A stretch of DNA of 62,433 nt from Deltaproteobacteria bacterium. GTDB taxonomy: Bacteria; Myxococcota_A; Polyangia; Haliangiales; Haliangiaceae. The notes beneath the pieces were generated by a model. The model did no database searches. It saw only the letters and a list, made by a program, of their open reading frames with translations, and had not been told where the DNA came from. Below are positions 35,351-43,170 of the stretch, piece by piece; position 1 is the stretch's first letter, and the number at the start of each line of letters is the position of its first letter. The stretch covers positions 1 to 62,433 of the forward strand of contig JANXOM010000164.1 of assembly GCA_025353585.1 (NCBI GenBank), written 5' to 3'. The position numbers and the translations under genes are program-made.

Positions 35351-36310
35351 CTAGCGCGGTTCGTGGAGCTGGCTCGGCCGCTGCATTCCCGATCGCGCGG
35401 ATGCCGCCTCGCCGAGCGCGAGGTGTTCGGACAGGCAATCGAGGAACAACCGGGTCTTCGCGGGGACGAGCCGCGACGGCGTCAAGGCATGCACGAGGAC
35501 CGGCGGCGGGCTCCAGGCGGGAAGCACGCGCACGAGCGTCCCGGCGGCCACCGCGGCCCGCGCCATCGCCACGTCGACCATCCCGATCCCGACGCCGAGC
35601 GCCGCGAGCTCGAGCACGAAGCGCAGGTTGTTCGCCACGAACCGCCCGCGGATCGGCACCGAGATGCGCGACTTGCCCTTCGCGAGGTCCCACGTCGTCT
35701 GCCGCGCGCGCGCCGCACCGGCGCGGATGCACTCGCAGCGCGCCAGATCGCCCGGGCTGGACAGGGGACCGTGGCGCTCGAGATACGCCGGCGCGGCGTA
35801 GAGCCCACCTTCGAGCATGCCGAGCCGCCGGACCGTGAGCTGCGAGTCGGCGAGCTTGCCGATCCGGATCGCGACGTCGAAGTTATCGGCGACGAGATCG
35901 ACGTGGCGCGGCGACAGATCGAACTCGAAGGAGATCTCGGGATACCGCGACGCGAACTCGGCGAAGAGCGGCGTGAGGAACGTGAGGGTGAAGTCCGGGG
36001 TCGTCGAGACGCGCAGGAGGCCGTGCGGTCGCGTGATGTGCTCCGAGAGCTCCGCGTGCGCGGTCTCGGCCGCTTCGACGATCGTCCGGCAGCGCTCGAG
36101 GTAGGTGAGGCCGACCGCCGTGAGCTCGACCGCGCGCGGCGACCGCACGAGCAACTGCAGGCCGATGCGGCGCTCGAGCGCGAGGATCCGGCGCGAGACG
36201 GTCGACACGGGCATGCCCAGCGCCCGCGCGCCGCGGCTGAAGCTCTTCGCGTTGGCGACCGCGACGAAGAGCGCGATCTCCGGGAGCAGCTCGACGAGGT
36301 CCGGGCTCAC
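35351..36310 (-). CDS. LysR-family transcriptional regulator
   Basis: The 319-aa LTTR starts with the winged-helix domain LFVAVANAKSFSRGARALGM and the recognition helix PVSTVSRRILALERRIGLQL. A linker helix and a periplasmic-binding-protein-like effector domain (LRVSTTPDFTLTFLTPLFAE, DVAIRIGKL) follow. It is a DNA-binding regulator controlled by a small molecule. It lies 4 bp downstream of the pirin gene and close to the divergent isochorismatase-porin-monooxygenase operon, which it may control by inference. Confidence 0.93.
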   Translation of the reverse strand: MSPDLVELLPEIALFVAVANAKSFSRGARALGMPVSTVSRRILALERRIGLQLLVRSPRAVELTAVGLTYLERCRTIVEAAETAHAELSEHITRPHGLLRVSTTPDFTLTFLTPLFAEFASRYPEISFEFDLSPRHVDLVADNFDVAIRIGKLADSQLTVRRLGMLEGGLYAAPAYLERHGPLSSPGDLARCECIRAGAARARQTTWDLAKGKSRISVPIRGRFVANNLRFVLELAALGVGIGMVDVAMARAAVAAGTLVRVLPAWSPPPVLVHALTPSRLVPAKTRLFLDCLSEHLALGEAASARSGMQRPSQLHEPR

Positions 36311-36314
36311 GAGC

Positions 36315-37130
36315 TCAGCTTAACCGGCGCGTCGCCCGGAGCTCGCGGCCGACTTCGTCGATCTTGGCAACGCCGCGGGCCAGCGCGTCCTGACTCGTGT
36401 GGACCGAGTGCGTCCCGAGGACGAGAGAGTGGGCGTGACGCCGCGCGCTCCCGAACAGCACGCGCGCCGGGCTCGTCGCGGCGATCGTCAGCTCGGCGCT
36501 GCCGCTCAGGATCGCGAGCTCGTTCGCGGTCGCCTCGCCGGCGATGAGCGCTTCGCCGCGATAGACGAGGAGCCAGGCGACGTCGTGCTCCGCGGGCACC
36601 TGCAGCGTCCACGATTCGCCGGCGGCGAGCACGACATCGAGGTAGAGCAGGGGCGACGGGAGCGGGATCGGGGAGGTCGCGCCGCCGTACTCGCCCAGCA
36701 GCACGCGCACGTTGCCGACCTGCGGCACCGCGGAGGGCTCGACGTACATCCCCTCGGACGCGCCGCTCTCGAGCGCCGGCGGGAGCGCGACCCAGAGCTG
36801 GAAGCCCTCGGCGTGCTCGCCCGTCGTGCGGATCGTGCCCCGATGCCAGGTGCCTCCTCCGGCGCGCATCCACTCGAGGCCGGTGGCCATGACCGCGCCG
36901 TGTTGCCCGGTCGTGTCCTCGTAGAGCGTGTCGGCATCGAGCTGGTACGTCAGCGTCGCGATGCCGGAGTGGGGGTGCCAGCCAAAGCCGGCGCCCTGCG
37001 GGACATGCCCGTGCAGATGATCGAGGAACACGAACGGCTTCAAGAGCTCGCCGAGGTCGCCCGGGCTCACCAGGCGCTCGATGAAGCCGTGAGCCAGGCC
37101 GTGATGACGAGAAGCGATGCGCCAGGACAT
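36315..37130 (-). CDS. Pirin-family bicupin protein
   Basis: The protein has about 271 aa from the ATG at 37130 (MSWRIASRHHG), or up to 292 aa from 37193. It has the pirin N-terminal cupin motif PFVFLDHLHGHVPQGAGFGW followed by HPHSGIATLTYQLD. HPH supplies two of the metal ligands, and GGGTWHRG is the position of the third His. The partner Glu of human pirin is replaced. A second cupin half begins near YLDVVLAAGESWTLQVP. Bacterial pirins include quercetinases and proteins that affect metabolism or transcription. It is upstream of and next to LysR on the same strand and divergent from the isochorismatase operon. Confidence 0.86.
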   Translation of the reverse strand: MSWRIASRHHGLAHGFIERLVSPGDLGELLKPFVFLDHLHGHVPQGAGFGWHPHSGIATLTYQLDADTLYEDTTGQHGAVMATGLEWMRAGGGTWHRGTIRTTGEHAEGFQLWVALPPALESGASEGMYVEPSAVPQVGNVRVLLGEYGGATSPIPLPSPLLYLDVVLAAGESWTLQVPAEHDVAWLLVYRGEALIAGEATANELAILSGSAELTIAATSPARVLFGSARRHAHSLVLGTHSVHTSQDALARGVAKIDEVGRELRATRRLS

Positions 37131-37239
37131 GCGGTGAGAGTGCGGCTCGCGACCGCGCGACGACAGGCGCGAAACCGAGAACTCGCTTCTCATCTGGCCC
37201 TCTGTTCGACCCGGCCGCGGGGACCTAAGACTCGCGGCC

Positions 37240-37890
37240 ATGAGAATCCTCGCCGCCCTCGCTGCCGTCTGCGTCTCCGCCACCCTCGCCGCGGCCCAAC
37301 CGCCGACGTTCACGCCCCAGAACAGCGCCATCCTGCTCGTCGACCACCAGAACCTGACGGTGGACTGGGTCAAGAGCCTGCCCCACGACACGATGATCGC
37401 CAACGTGCGCGTCCTCGCGCGCCTCGGCACGGAGCTCGCCATTCCGCTGATCGTGACGTCCACCATGGAGACCACCGTCGTCGGCCCGACCATCAAGGAC
37501 ATCCAGACGCTGGCGCCCGCCGCGTGGGCCAAGCGCATCAAGCGCGGCGGCACCCTCAGCGCGTTCCTCGATCCGGCGTTCAAGGCCGCGGTGAAGGCGA
37601 CGGGCCGCAAGAACCTCATCATCGCCGGGCTCACGACCGACATCTGCCTGATGCACACCGTCGAGGCGGCGCTGCGCGATGGCTACAACGTGCAGGTCGT
37701 CGCCGACGCGAGCGGCAGCATGTCGGTGCTCGCCGACCAGGTCACGTACGACCGCATGCGCGGCCTCGGCGCGGTCGTGACCGACGGCAACCAGATCCTG
37801 TCCGAGCTGTACCCGGACTTCGGCACGACCGATGGCCAGAAGGCGCAGAAGATCGATCTCGAAGAAGTCGTCTCGAAGCTCAAGCCGTAA
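37240..37890 (+). CDS. Secreted isochorismatase-family cysteine hydrolase
   Basis: The 216-aa protein has a signal peptide (MRILAALAAVCVSATLAAAQ), unusual for this mainly cytosolic family, so it acts in the periplasm or outside. The catalytic triad is present: Asp in ILLVDHQN, Lys in KRIKRGGTLSAF, and Cys in LIIAGLTTDICLMHT. It resembles YcaC-like cysteine hydrolases of unknown substrate, probably amidases. It starts a tight operon with the porin (3 bp gap) and the monooxygenase, divergent from pirin and LysR. Confidence 0.88.
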   Translation: MRILAALAAVCVSATLAAAQPPTFTPQNSAILLVDHQNLTVDWVKSLPHDTMIANVRVLARLGTELAIPLIVTSTMETTVVGPTIKDIQTLAPAAWAKRIKRGGTLSAFLDPAFKAAVKATGRKNLIIAGLTTDICLMHTVEAALRDGYNVQVVADASGSMSVLADQVTYDRMRGLGAVVTDGNQILSELYPDFGTTDGQKAQKIDLEEVVSKLKP

Positions 37891-37893
37891 CCG

Positions 37894-39132
37894 ATGCGCG
37901 CCCTTGTCTTCTCGTTCGTGCTCGCGCTCACGCTCGCGCTCGCCGGCGCGACGCAGGCCTCCGCGCAGCCCGCGCACGGGCTCGGCTTGACCAGCGCCGA
38001 TGCCGGCGATTCCCTGGTCGTGCACTGGCTCGTGCAGTCCGATGCCTTCGGGTTCGTCGGCGACAAGCCGCCCGGCGTGACCAGTCGCGACACGTTCACG
38101 ATCGGCTTCGCGGGCCTCCAGCTCGACGCGACCTTGCACGAGATGTTTCACTCGTCGGTGCTCGTCGACTTCTCGCAGAGCCGGCTGACCCTGCTCGATG
38201 CCAACGTCGAGGTCCGGTTCGCCAAGGAGCTCGTGCTCCGCGTCGGCAAGTTCCCGGCCCCGTTCAACGAGGAGCGCAGCACGCCCAAGATCCAGCTGCC
38301 GTGGATCAGCGTGAGCCCGGCGTCGTTCCTGCTGCCGGTGCGCGAGACGGGCCTCGAGCTCGTCGGCGAGCTCGACCACGGGCTCGTCACGTACAACGCG
38401 GCGCTCTCGAACGGCAGCTATGCGGGCCCGATCACCGACAACGATGTCGATAGTGGCAAGGACGTGATCGTGCGGCTGTACAGCCATCCGTTCCACGCGA
38501 GCGGCATCGCCGCGCTGGAGCAACTCGGGATCGGCCTCGGGGCGAGCTACGGCGTCCATCGCGGAACGCTCGCCAACCCCGAGACGCCCGCGCTGCGGAC
38601 GTACGGCAACGCGGTGTTCTTCGCGTTCCGGGCCGATGGCACGGCCGCGGGGACCGTCACCGCCGACGGCGGCGTCGCGCGCGTCGTCCCGCACCTCACG
38701 TACGCCTACGGGCCCGTGGCGGCGTACGCGGACTACACCCGCGAGCGCGACGCGTTCGGCGCGTCGACCGTCGGGTTCGATGCGGCCAGCGCGACCGTCA
38801 CGGTGGCGTTGACCGGCGAGCGCGCCTCGCCGTTCGGGCGCATCGTGGTCGCGCACCCGATCGATCTCGCGCGCGGGCAGTACGGCGGCTTCCAGGTCGT
38901 CGCCGGTGGCGGGGAGGTGCGCGTCGGCAACGCCGCGTTCACGGCCGGGCTCGCGAACCCGGCGACGAGCATGCAGCGCGCGGACGTGATCGGCGGCGGC
39001 GTCAACTGGTACCCGACGAACGGCCTCGGCCTGCTCGTGGACGTCTCGCGCACGACCTTCACGGCGTTCGCGGGCGCGGCGGCGCGGCCGGCGGAGGCCA
39101 CGATCTACGCGCGCCTGGAGCTGAGCCTGTGA
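37894..39132 (+). CDS. Outer-membrane porin (OprO/OprP-like)
   Basis: The 412-aa protein has a signal peptide (MRALVFSFVLALTLALAGAT ending ASA) and a beta-barrel pattern to the C-terminus (ATIYARLELSL, last residue Leu). The segment VEVRFAKELVLRVGKFPAPF is typical of phosphate-selective-type porins (VGKFxxPF), so I place it in the OprO/OprP-like group. The substrate is unknown, because the phosphate Lys/Arg ladder cannot be judged here. It lies between the hydrolase and the monooxygenase, suggesting uptake of the hydrolase's product or substrate. Confidence 0.8.
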   Translation: MRALVFSFVLALTLALAGATQASAQPAHGLGLTSADAGDSLVVHWLVQSDAFGFVGDKPPGVTSRDTFTIGFAGLQLDATLHEMFHSSVLVDFSQSRLTLLDANVEVRFAKELVLRVGKFPAPFNEERSTPKIQLPWISVSPASFLLPVRETGLELVGELDHGLVTYNAALSNGSYAGPITDNDVDSGKDVIVRLYSHPFHASGIAALEQLGIGLGASYGVHRGTLANPETPALRTYGNAVFFAFRADGTAAGTVTADGGVARVVPHLTYAYGPVAAYADYTRERDAFGASTVGFDAASATVTVALTGERASPFGRIVVAHPIDLARGQYGGFQVVAGGGEVRVGNAAFTAGLANPATSMQRADVIGGGVNWYPTNGLGLLVDVSRTTFTAFAGAAARPAEATIYARLELSL

Positions 39133-39491
39133 GCGGGACGTCCGCCACGATCGATGCGGCGCGCGACACCTTCACTCTCATCAACACGTTCGAGGTGGAC
39201 GCCGGACAGCAGCAGCCGTTGATCGACGAGCTCGCGCGCGTGACCCGGGAGCTGACGCGGCACCTGCCGGGCTTCGTCGGGACGAGCGTCCACCGCGGCC
39301 GCGACGGCATTCACGTCGTGAACTACGCGCAGTGGGCCTCGCGCGCGGCGTTCGATGCGATGCGCGCCGATCCCCGCATGGCCGCGCACTTCGCGGCCGT
39401 CGCCGCGCTCGCCCGCACCATCACGCCGCAGTTCTACGAGGTCGCCTACGTCGCGGCCGGTGGTGAGGCGGGGCCGCGCGCGGAGGGCTGA
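39129..39491 (+). CDS. Antibiotic-biosynthesis-monooxygenase (ABM) domain protein
   Basis: This 120-aa dimeric alpha-beta barrel protein has FTLINTFEVDAGQQQPLIDE, then RELTRHLPGFVGTSVHRG and IHVVNYAQWASRAAFDAM, the strand-helix-strand pattern of the ABM family. Members are cofactor-free monooxygenases or heme-degrading-like proteins. Its GTG overlaps the porin stop by 4 bp, so it is the third gene of that operon. The substrate is unknown. Confidence 0.85.
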   Translation: MSGTSATIDAARDTFTLINTFEVDAGQQQPLIDELARVTRELTRHLPGFVGTSVHRGRDGIHVVNYAQWASRAAFDAMRADPRMAAHFAAVAALARTITPQFYEVAYVAAGGEAGPRAEG

Positions 39492-39528
39492 GGCCGCCGA
39501 GGCGACATGAGTGATCGCGTGACGGGCG

Positions 39529-39900
39529 ATGAGCACGGACTATTTTGGCGTCAGGACCGCGGACTCGAAGCGCGTGGGCGAGCTGGTCGAGAGCCGCACG
39601 CCGCCGGCGGACCTCGAGCCGATCGACGTGGCCGCGATGCGAGCGTGTCTCGAGCGCGCCCGGCTCAAAGGGGGACCGGGCGAGCCGCTGACGTTCGCGA
39701 AGCGCGGCTCGCACGTCACCGTGCACGTCTCGGCGGCGAGCGTGCAGCTCGACCACAGCACCTCGGGCGACTTCGACGACATCATGGACGTGGTCATGGA
39801 GGCGCTGGCGACGATGACCGGCGCCGGGCTCAACGTCTGGGATCCGCAGCAGGGACGCTGGTTCTCGGGCTCGCCGGTGCTGGGGACGAAGATGAAGTAG
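39529..39900 (+). CDS. Hypothetical protein
   Basis: The 123-aa acidic protein has no signal peptide. Its sequence (ADSKRVGELVESRTPPADLE, SHVTVHVSAASVQLDHSTSG, FDDIMDVVMEALATMTGAGL) looks like an alpha/beta fold, but I recognise no family. It follows the monooxygenase by 37 bp on the same strand and may be cotranscribed. Convergent with the Kazal lipoprotein gene. Confidence 0.5.
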   Translation: MSTDYFGVRTADSKRVGELVESRTPPADLEPIDVAAMRACLERARLKGGPGEPLTFAKRGSHVTVHVSAASVQLDHSTSGDFDDIMDVVMEALATMTGAGLNVWDPQQGRWFSGSPVLGTKMK

Positions 39901-39930
39901 CTCGCGGTGGGCCGCGGGAGGCGAGGCTCG

Positions 39931-40311
39931 TCAGGTCGCGCCGCACTGCGCGCCCGATGACGCGACGGAAACGCCCGCCGCGGCCGCCGCGCAGTCGTCC
40001 GCATAGGTCATCCCGTCGCAGCCGCACACGATGACCTCGGAGCAGCTCGTGCCGCCCGCCGGGGGGATCTCCGAGCAGGTCCCGCTGCCCGCGCACATGC
40101 CGGCTGGTGTCGCGCAGTACTGCGAGGGCCCGCACCCGCTCCCGCATCCGATCGCGGCGGCGGCATCCCCGCCGCTCGAACCGAGCCCATCGGGGGTGAT
40201 CACGTCTCCGCGCGCCTCGCTCGCGTCGACGATGTTCACGCGCGCGTCACTCGCGTGCGGGTCAAACCCGACGCGTCCGCAGGCGGCCAGTGCAAGCAGG
40301 GACCAACGCAC
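39931..40311 (-). CDS. Lipoprotein with a Kazal-type inhibitor-like domain
   Basis: The 126-aa product has a very short leader, MRWSLLALAACGRVG, with lipobox LAAC. The mature part is rich in Gly, Ala and Cys. The C-terminal SEVIVCGCDGMTYADDCAAA with GVSVASSGAQC is a classic Kazal pattern (VCGxDGxTYxxxC...C), and another Cys-rich segment (GCGSGCGPSQYCATPAGMC) precedes it. Kazal domains inhibit serine proteases or act as disulfide-rich modules on the outer surface; myxobacterial lipoproteins often carry them. Confidence 0.85.
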   Translation of the reverse strand: MRWSLLALAACGRVGFDPHASDARVNIVDASEARGDVITPDGLGSSGGDAAAAIGCGSGCGPSQYCATPAGMCAGSGTCSEIPPAGGTSCSEVIVCGCDGMTYADDCAAAAAGVSVASSGAQCGAT

Positions 40312-40357
40312 GCATCAGCACTCTAGCTCGGCGGGCCCGCTGTAGGATCTTGCAAAC

Positions 40358-41233
40358 ATGGCCGAAGTCGAGATCGCGACGCGCGTGACCCGCAAGCCGC
40401 CTGCTTCCGCGCTGTGGATCCGGCTGGCGTGCGCCGGCTGGGTCGCGCACTGGGCGTACGCGGTGTGGCTCGACTGGGGATCCAACTGGGCCACCGACCT
40501 CACCTCGACGCTGCTGTCCACGCTGGTCACGGTCGTCGCGGTGATCGTCGCGTGGCGCGTCGGCACCGTGACGGACGACGCGTCGACGCTCGTGCTGGCG
40601 AGCGCGTGTCCCGCCTGCGGCACGCGCGCCGAGCGCACGTTCACCGCGGCCCCCACGTCGTGCGGCACGTGCGCCGCCTATCTGCGCGCGACCGGCCTCG
40701 AGGTGCGCGAGGAGAGCCCCGACGCGCTCGACCTCTCCATCCCGCCGTACGCGCTCCCGCCCGCGCGCTACCTGCCGGCCGCGAAGCGCGACAACCACAA
40801 CCACTTCAAGTTCGCGATGCCCGCGATGTGCGCGGTGTGCGGCGCGGCCGACGCGCCGAAGCTGCGCAAGATCAAGGATTGGTCCACCGCCGCCGCCGGA
40901 GGTGACGGCGGGATCCTGGGCGCCGTCGTGTCGGCCGCGGTGACCGAGGTCGCGTCGACGAGCTACACGTACAACCACCACCCGGTCAGCGCGGCGGAGC
41001 CGACGCCGGCCGCGCAGTACGACGAGCTGCTCGCGCGCTTGCAAGCGCCGGTGTGCAGCGTGCACGAGGCCACCCCGGACGCGGCAGACGACGACAACGC
41101 GTTGGCGTTCCACGATGGCAAGCTCGAGTTCGCCTCGTATCGCTACTACAAGGCTTTCGTCGTGCTCAACGGGATCACGTTGCAGTCGGTCACGAGCATG
41201 ACCGGCGCGCCGCCCGCGTCGAGCCCCCAGTAG
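40358..41233 (+). CDS. Membrane protein with zinc-ribbon-like Cys pairs
   Basis: The 291-aa protein has two N-terminal hydrophobic helices (IRLACAGWVAHWAYAVWLDW and LLSTLVTVVAVIVAWRVGTV). A CPACGTRAERTF...CGTCAAYL motif follows, which looks like a zinc ribbon (CxxC, CxxC). A third Cys pair is at MCAVCGAAD. The rest is a soluble domain of unknown type. It is probably a membrane-anchored protein with a cytosolic metal-binding domain; function unknown. Its last 88 bp overlap the 3' end of the convergent DUF4241 gene. Confidence 0.65.
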   Translation: MAEVEIATRVTRKPPASALWIRLACAGWVAHWAYAVWLDWGSNWATDLTSTLLSTLVTVVAVIVAWRVGTVTDDASTLVLASACPACGTRAERTFTAAPTSCGTCAAYLRATGLEVREESPDALDLSIPPYALPPARYLPAAKRDNHNHFKFAMPAMCAVCGAADAPKLRKIKDWSTAAAGGDGGILGAVVSAAVTEVASTSYTYNHHPVSAAEPTPAAQYDELLARLQAPVCSVHEATPDAADDDNALAFHDGKLEFASYRYYKAFVVLNGITLQSVTSMTGAPPASSPQ

Positions 41234-41850
41234 CTGACCGACACGCCGTCGTAGTCGCCGCGCGTGAAGATCGCGCAGTTCTCGGGGCGCGCTTCGTCGG
41301 GCTGCAAGCTCGCGTACTGCCAGCGCTCGCCCTCGACGAACGCGACGTCGCGATGCCACATCTCGGGGAGCTCGCACTCGGCGATGTACCTGTCGAGCAG
41401 CGGGACGGTCTGCGCGTCGAGGTACGCGACCCACGCGCCGGTCGCGATCCCGGCCAGGCCGTCGGGCGCCGGGTCGGCCGCGCCGCTGCCACCTTCGCCG
41501 GCTTCCCAGCTCGCGACCGGCTCCGCCGAGAACACGATGCGCGCAGCGGCGACCTGAGATTCGTCCGCCGCCACCGCGGCGAGGCTGACCTCGACCGGAT
41601 ACGTGCCGGGCGGCACCTGGCGCGTGAACGGTTTGGGCAGCAGCACGTCGAGCCCGTCCCACGGCCCCGGCGTACCGCACACCACGCGGCCGGTCGGCAG
41701 CTGCAGCATGGCGACGGGTCGCGGCGTGAGGGCGATCGGCCGCTTCTTCCCGGCCACCTGCGTGTGCGCGACGAAGAGCTGCGGCAGGAACGCGGCGCGC
41801 ACGCGCCAGTCGAACGGAGGATCGGGCGGCTTGGAGCTGAACCAGGACAT
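41146..41850 (-). CDS. DUF4241-family protein
   Basis: The 234-aa cytosolic protein begins MSWFSSKPPDPPFDWRVRAA. The C-terminal half has ATGAWVAYLDAQTVPLLDRY and a terminal VSVSYWGLDAGGAPVMLVTD, matching the DUF4241 end (YWGxDxxGxPxxLVTDF). The central VPPGTYPVEVSLAAVA is likewise typical. The function of DUF4241 is not established. Its stop lies inside the coding region of the convergent membrane-protein gene. Confidence 0.82.
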   Translation of the reverse strand: MSWFSSKPPDPPFDWRVRAAFLPQLFVAHTQVAGKKRPIALTPRPVAMLQLPTGRVVCGTPGPWDGLDVLLPKPFTRQVPPGTYPVEVSLAAVAADESQVAAARIVFSAEPVASWEAGEGGSGAADPAPDGLAGIATGAWVAYLDAQTVPLLDRYIAECELPEMWHRDVAFVEGERWQYASLQPDEARPENCAIFTRGDYDGVSVSYWGLDAGGAPVMLVTDCNVIPLSTTKAL

Positions 41851-41912
41851 GGCGGGGCGACTATAAGCTCGCCGCAGGGGAGAGGTTGCCGACCGCGCTC
41901 CCGGCGCGCGCG

Positions 41913-42398
41913 TCAGTACCCCGGGATCATGGACAGCTGGAGTCCGACAAACACCGTCGTGTACGCGGCGACATCGAGGTCCTCGCGGACGCCGACGAGG
42001 ATGCCGCTCGCGGCCCAGCCGTACTTGCTCGGCGGATCGATCGGGTCCGCGCGCAGCGGGATGAACCCGGCGAGCTCGAACGTGGGCACGAGCGTGTTCT
42101 CCGCGCGGGTCGACGCCGGCGCGTTCCACGCCCCGCGCGCGCGAGCACGGGATACCGGCCGACGGGCAGCCCGCCGAGTACGCTCGCGCCGTACGCGAAC
42201 CGACTGCCACCGGTCGCGACGTCGCCGCGCACGGACGCGTCGACGACGAGGATGTCGCGCTGGACCGCGCCGACGCCGACGTGCCCACCGAGGGAGCCCC
42301 CGGTGCCGCCGTTCCCGTGCAGCACGCCGAGATCGGTGCTCCAGGAGCATCCGGCGACGAGGCGAGGCGGCGAGGGCGGCGAGGGCGACGGGCCGCAT
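41913..42398 (-). pseudogene. Frameshifted lipoprotein
   Basis: The ATG at 42398 gives MRPVALAALAAS. One extra base near 42359-42363 then breaks the frame; removing it yields LVAGCSWSTDLGVLHGNGGT, a perfect lipobox. The mature part runs through GGLPVGRYPVLAR to a GC-dinucleotide repeat (about 42133-42142), where a second shift occurs. It ends in a third frame: TRAENTLVPTFELAGFIPLR to VFVGLQLSMIPGY at 41913. The protein looks like a small envelope barrel or lipoprotein of unknown family. Confidence 0.5.
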
Positions 42399-42640
42399 AC
42401 ACGCGGGTGATGCGACCGCGTCGGCGGCCGATGGGGGCGGTCGATCGACGGCTTGGCGGCACACGCATTCCGAGCATTCCTTGACGGTGGGTTGGCCGGG
42501 GCAGGATTTGCGAGAATGGCGTCAACATTCGACCGGCACGGGTACGAGTCGGGTAGCGACGGCGTTCGCCGTTTGTGCACGTGTTAACGTGGCTCGTCGC
42601 GCAGCGGTACGACGCGATTCTGTAACTGGCGGAGGCGTGG

Positions 42641-43093
42641 ATGAAGGTAACGATCGTGGCGCTCGGGTTGGTCGTCGGGGTCGGAGCATGCGAGCCGCCG
42701 CCGGTGGTGGAGCATCCGGAACCGCCGCCAGAGCGGACGGGTAGCTTGATGATGATCGATCTCAGACCGCGCAACGGTCCGGCCCTGGACGGCAGCGTCG
42801 GCTTCGAGCTGCTCGATCAGATCGTCGGCAAGACGTGCGTGAAGCGCGGCGACGCGACGACGTACTGGTTCGGCTTCGGCGATCTCGCGCGCGTGGGCCC
42901 CGATCCGCTGACGCATCAAGCGGTCGCGGCGGCCGCGTTCGACGCGATCTCCAACATCCAGGACGCCGACTCGTTCATCCTCACGTACGTCCTCGCGCAG
43001 GCGAAGGGGCCGGACAAAATCTGCGCCGAGGTTCACGGGCGCGCGGTGCGCTTGGTCAAGGGCGGCGATGTGACCGCGGAGACGCACAAGTGA
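42641..43093 (+). CDS. Small hypothetical lipoprotein
   Basis: The 150-aa product follows a strong GGCGGAGG ribosome-binding site. It starts MKVTIVALGLVVGVGACEPP, with lipobox VGAC and a Pro-rich spacer. The mature part (GSVGFELLDQIVGKTCVKRG, ATTYWFGFGDL, SFILTYVLAQAKG) has an alternating pattern, and two further Cys residues may form a disulfide. I recognise no domain. It is the last chromosomal-looking gene before the less GC-rich defence region. Confidence 0.68.
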   Translation: MKVTIVALGLVVGVGACEPPPVVEHPEPPPERTGSLMMIDLRPRNGPALDGSVGFELLDQIVGKTCVKRGDATTYWFGFGDLARVGPDPLTHQAVAAAAFDAISNIQDADSFILTYVLAQAKGPDKICAEVHGRAVRLVKGGDVTAETHK

Positions 43094-43170
43094 CGCCCGG
43101 CCGTTTCGTCGCGGCAACGATTCGGGGACCATGGTGAAAGGACGCCAGACATCGTGAGCTCGGTGAACGT

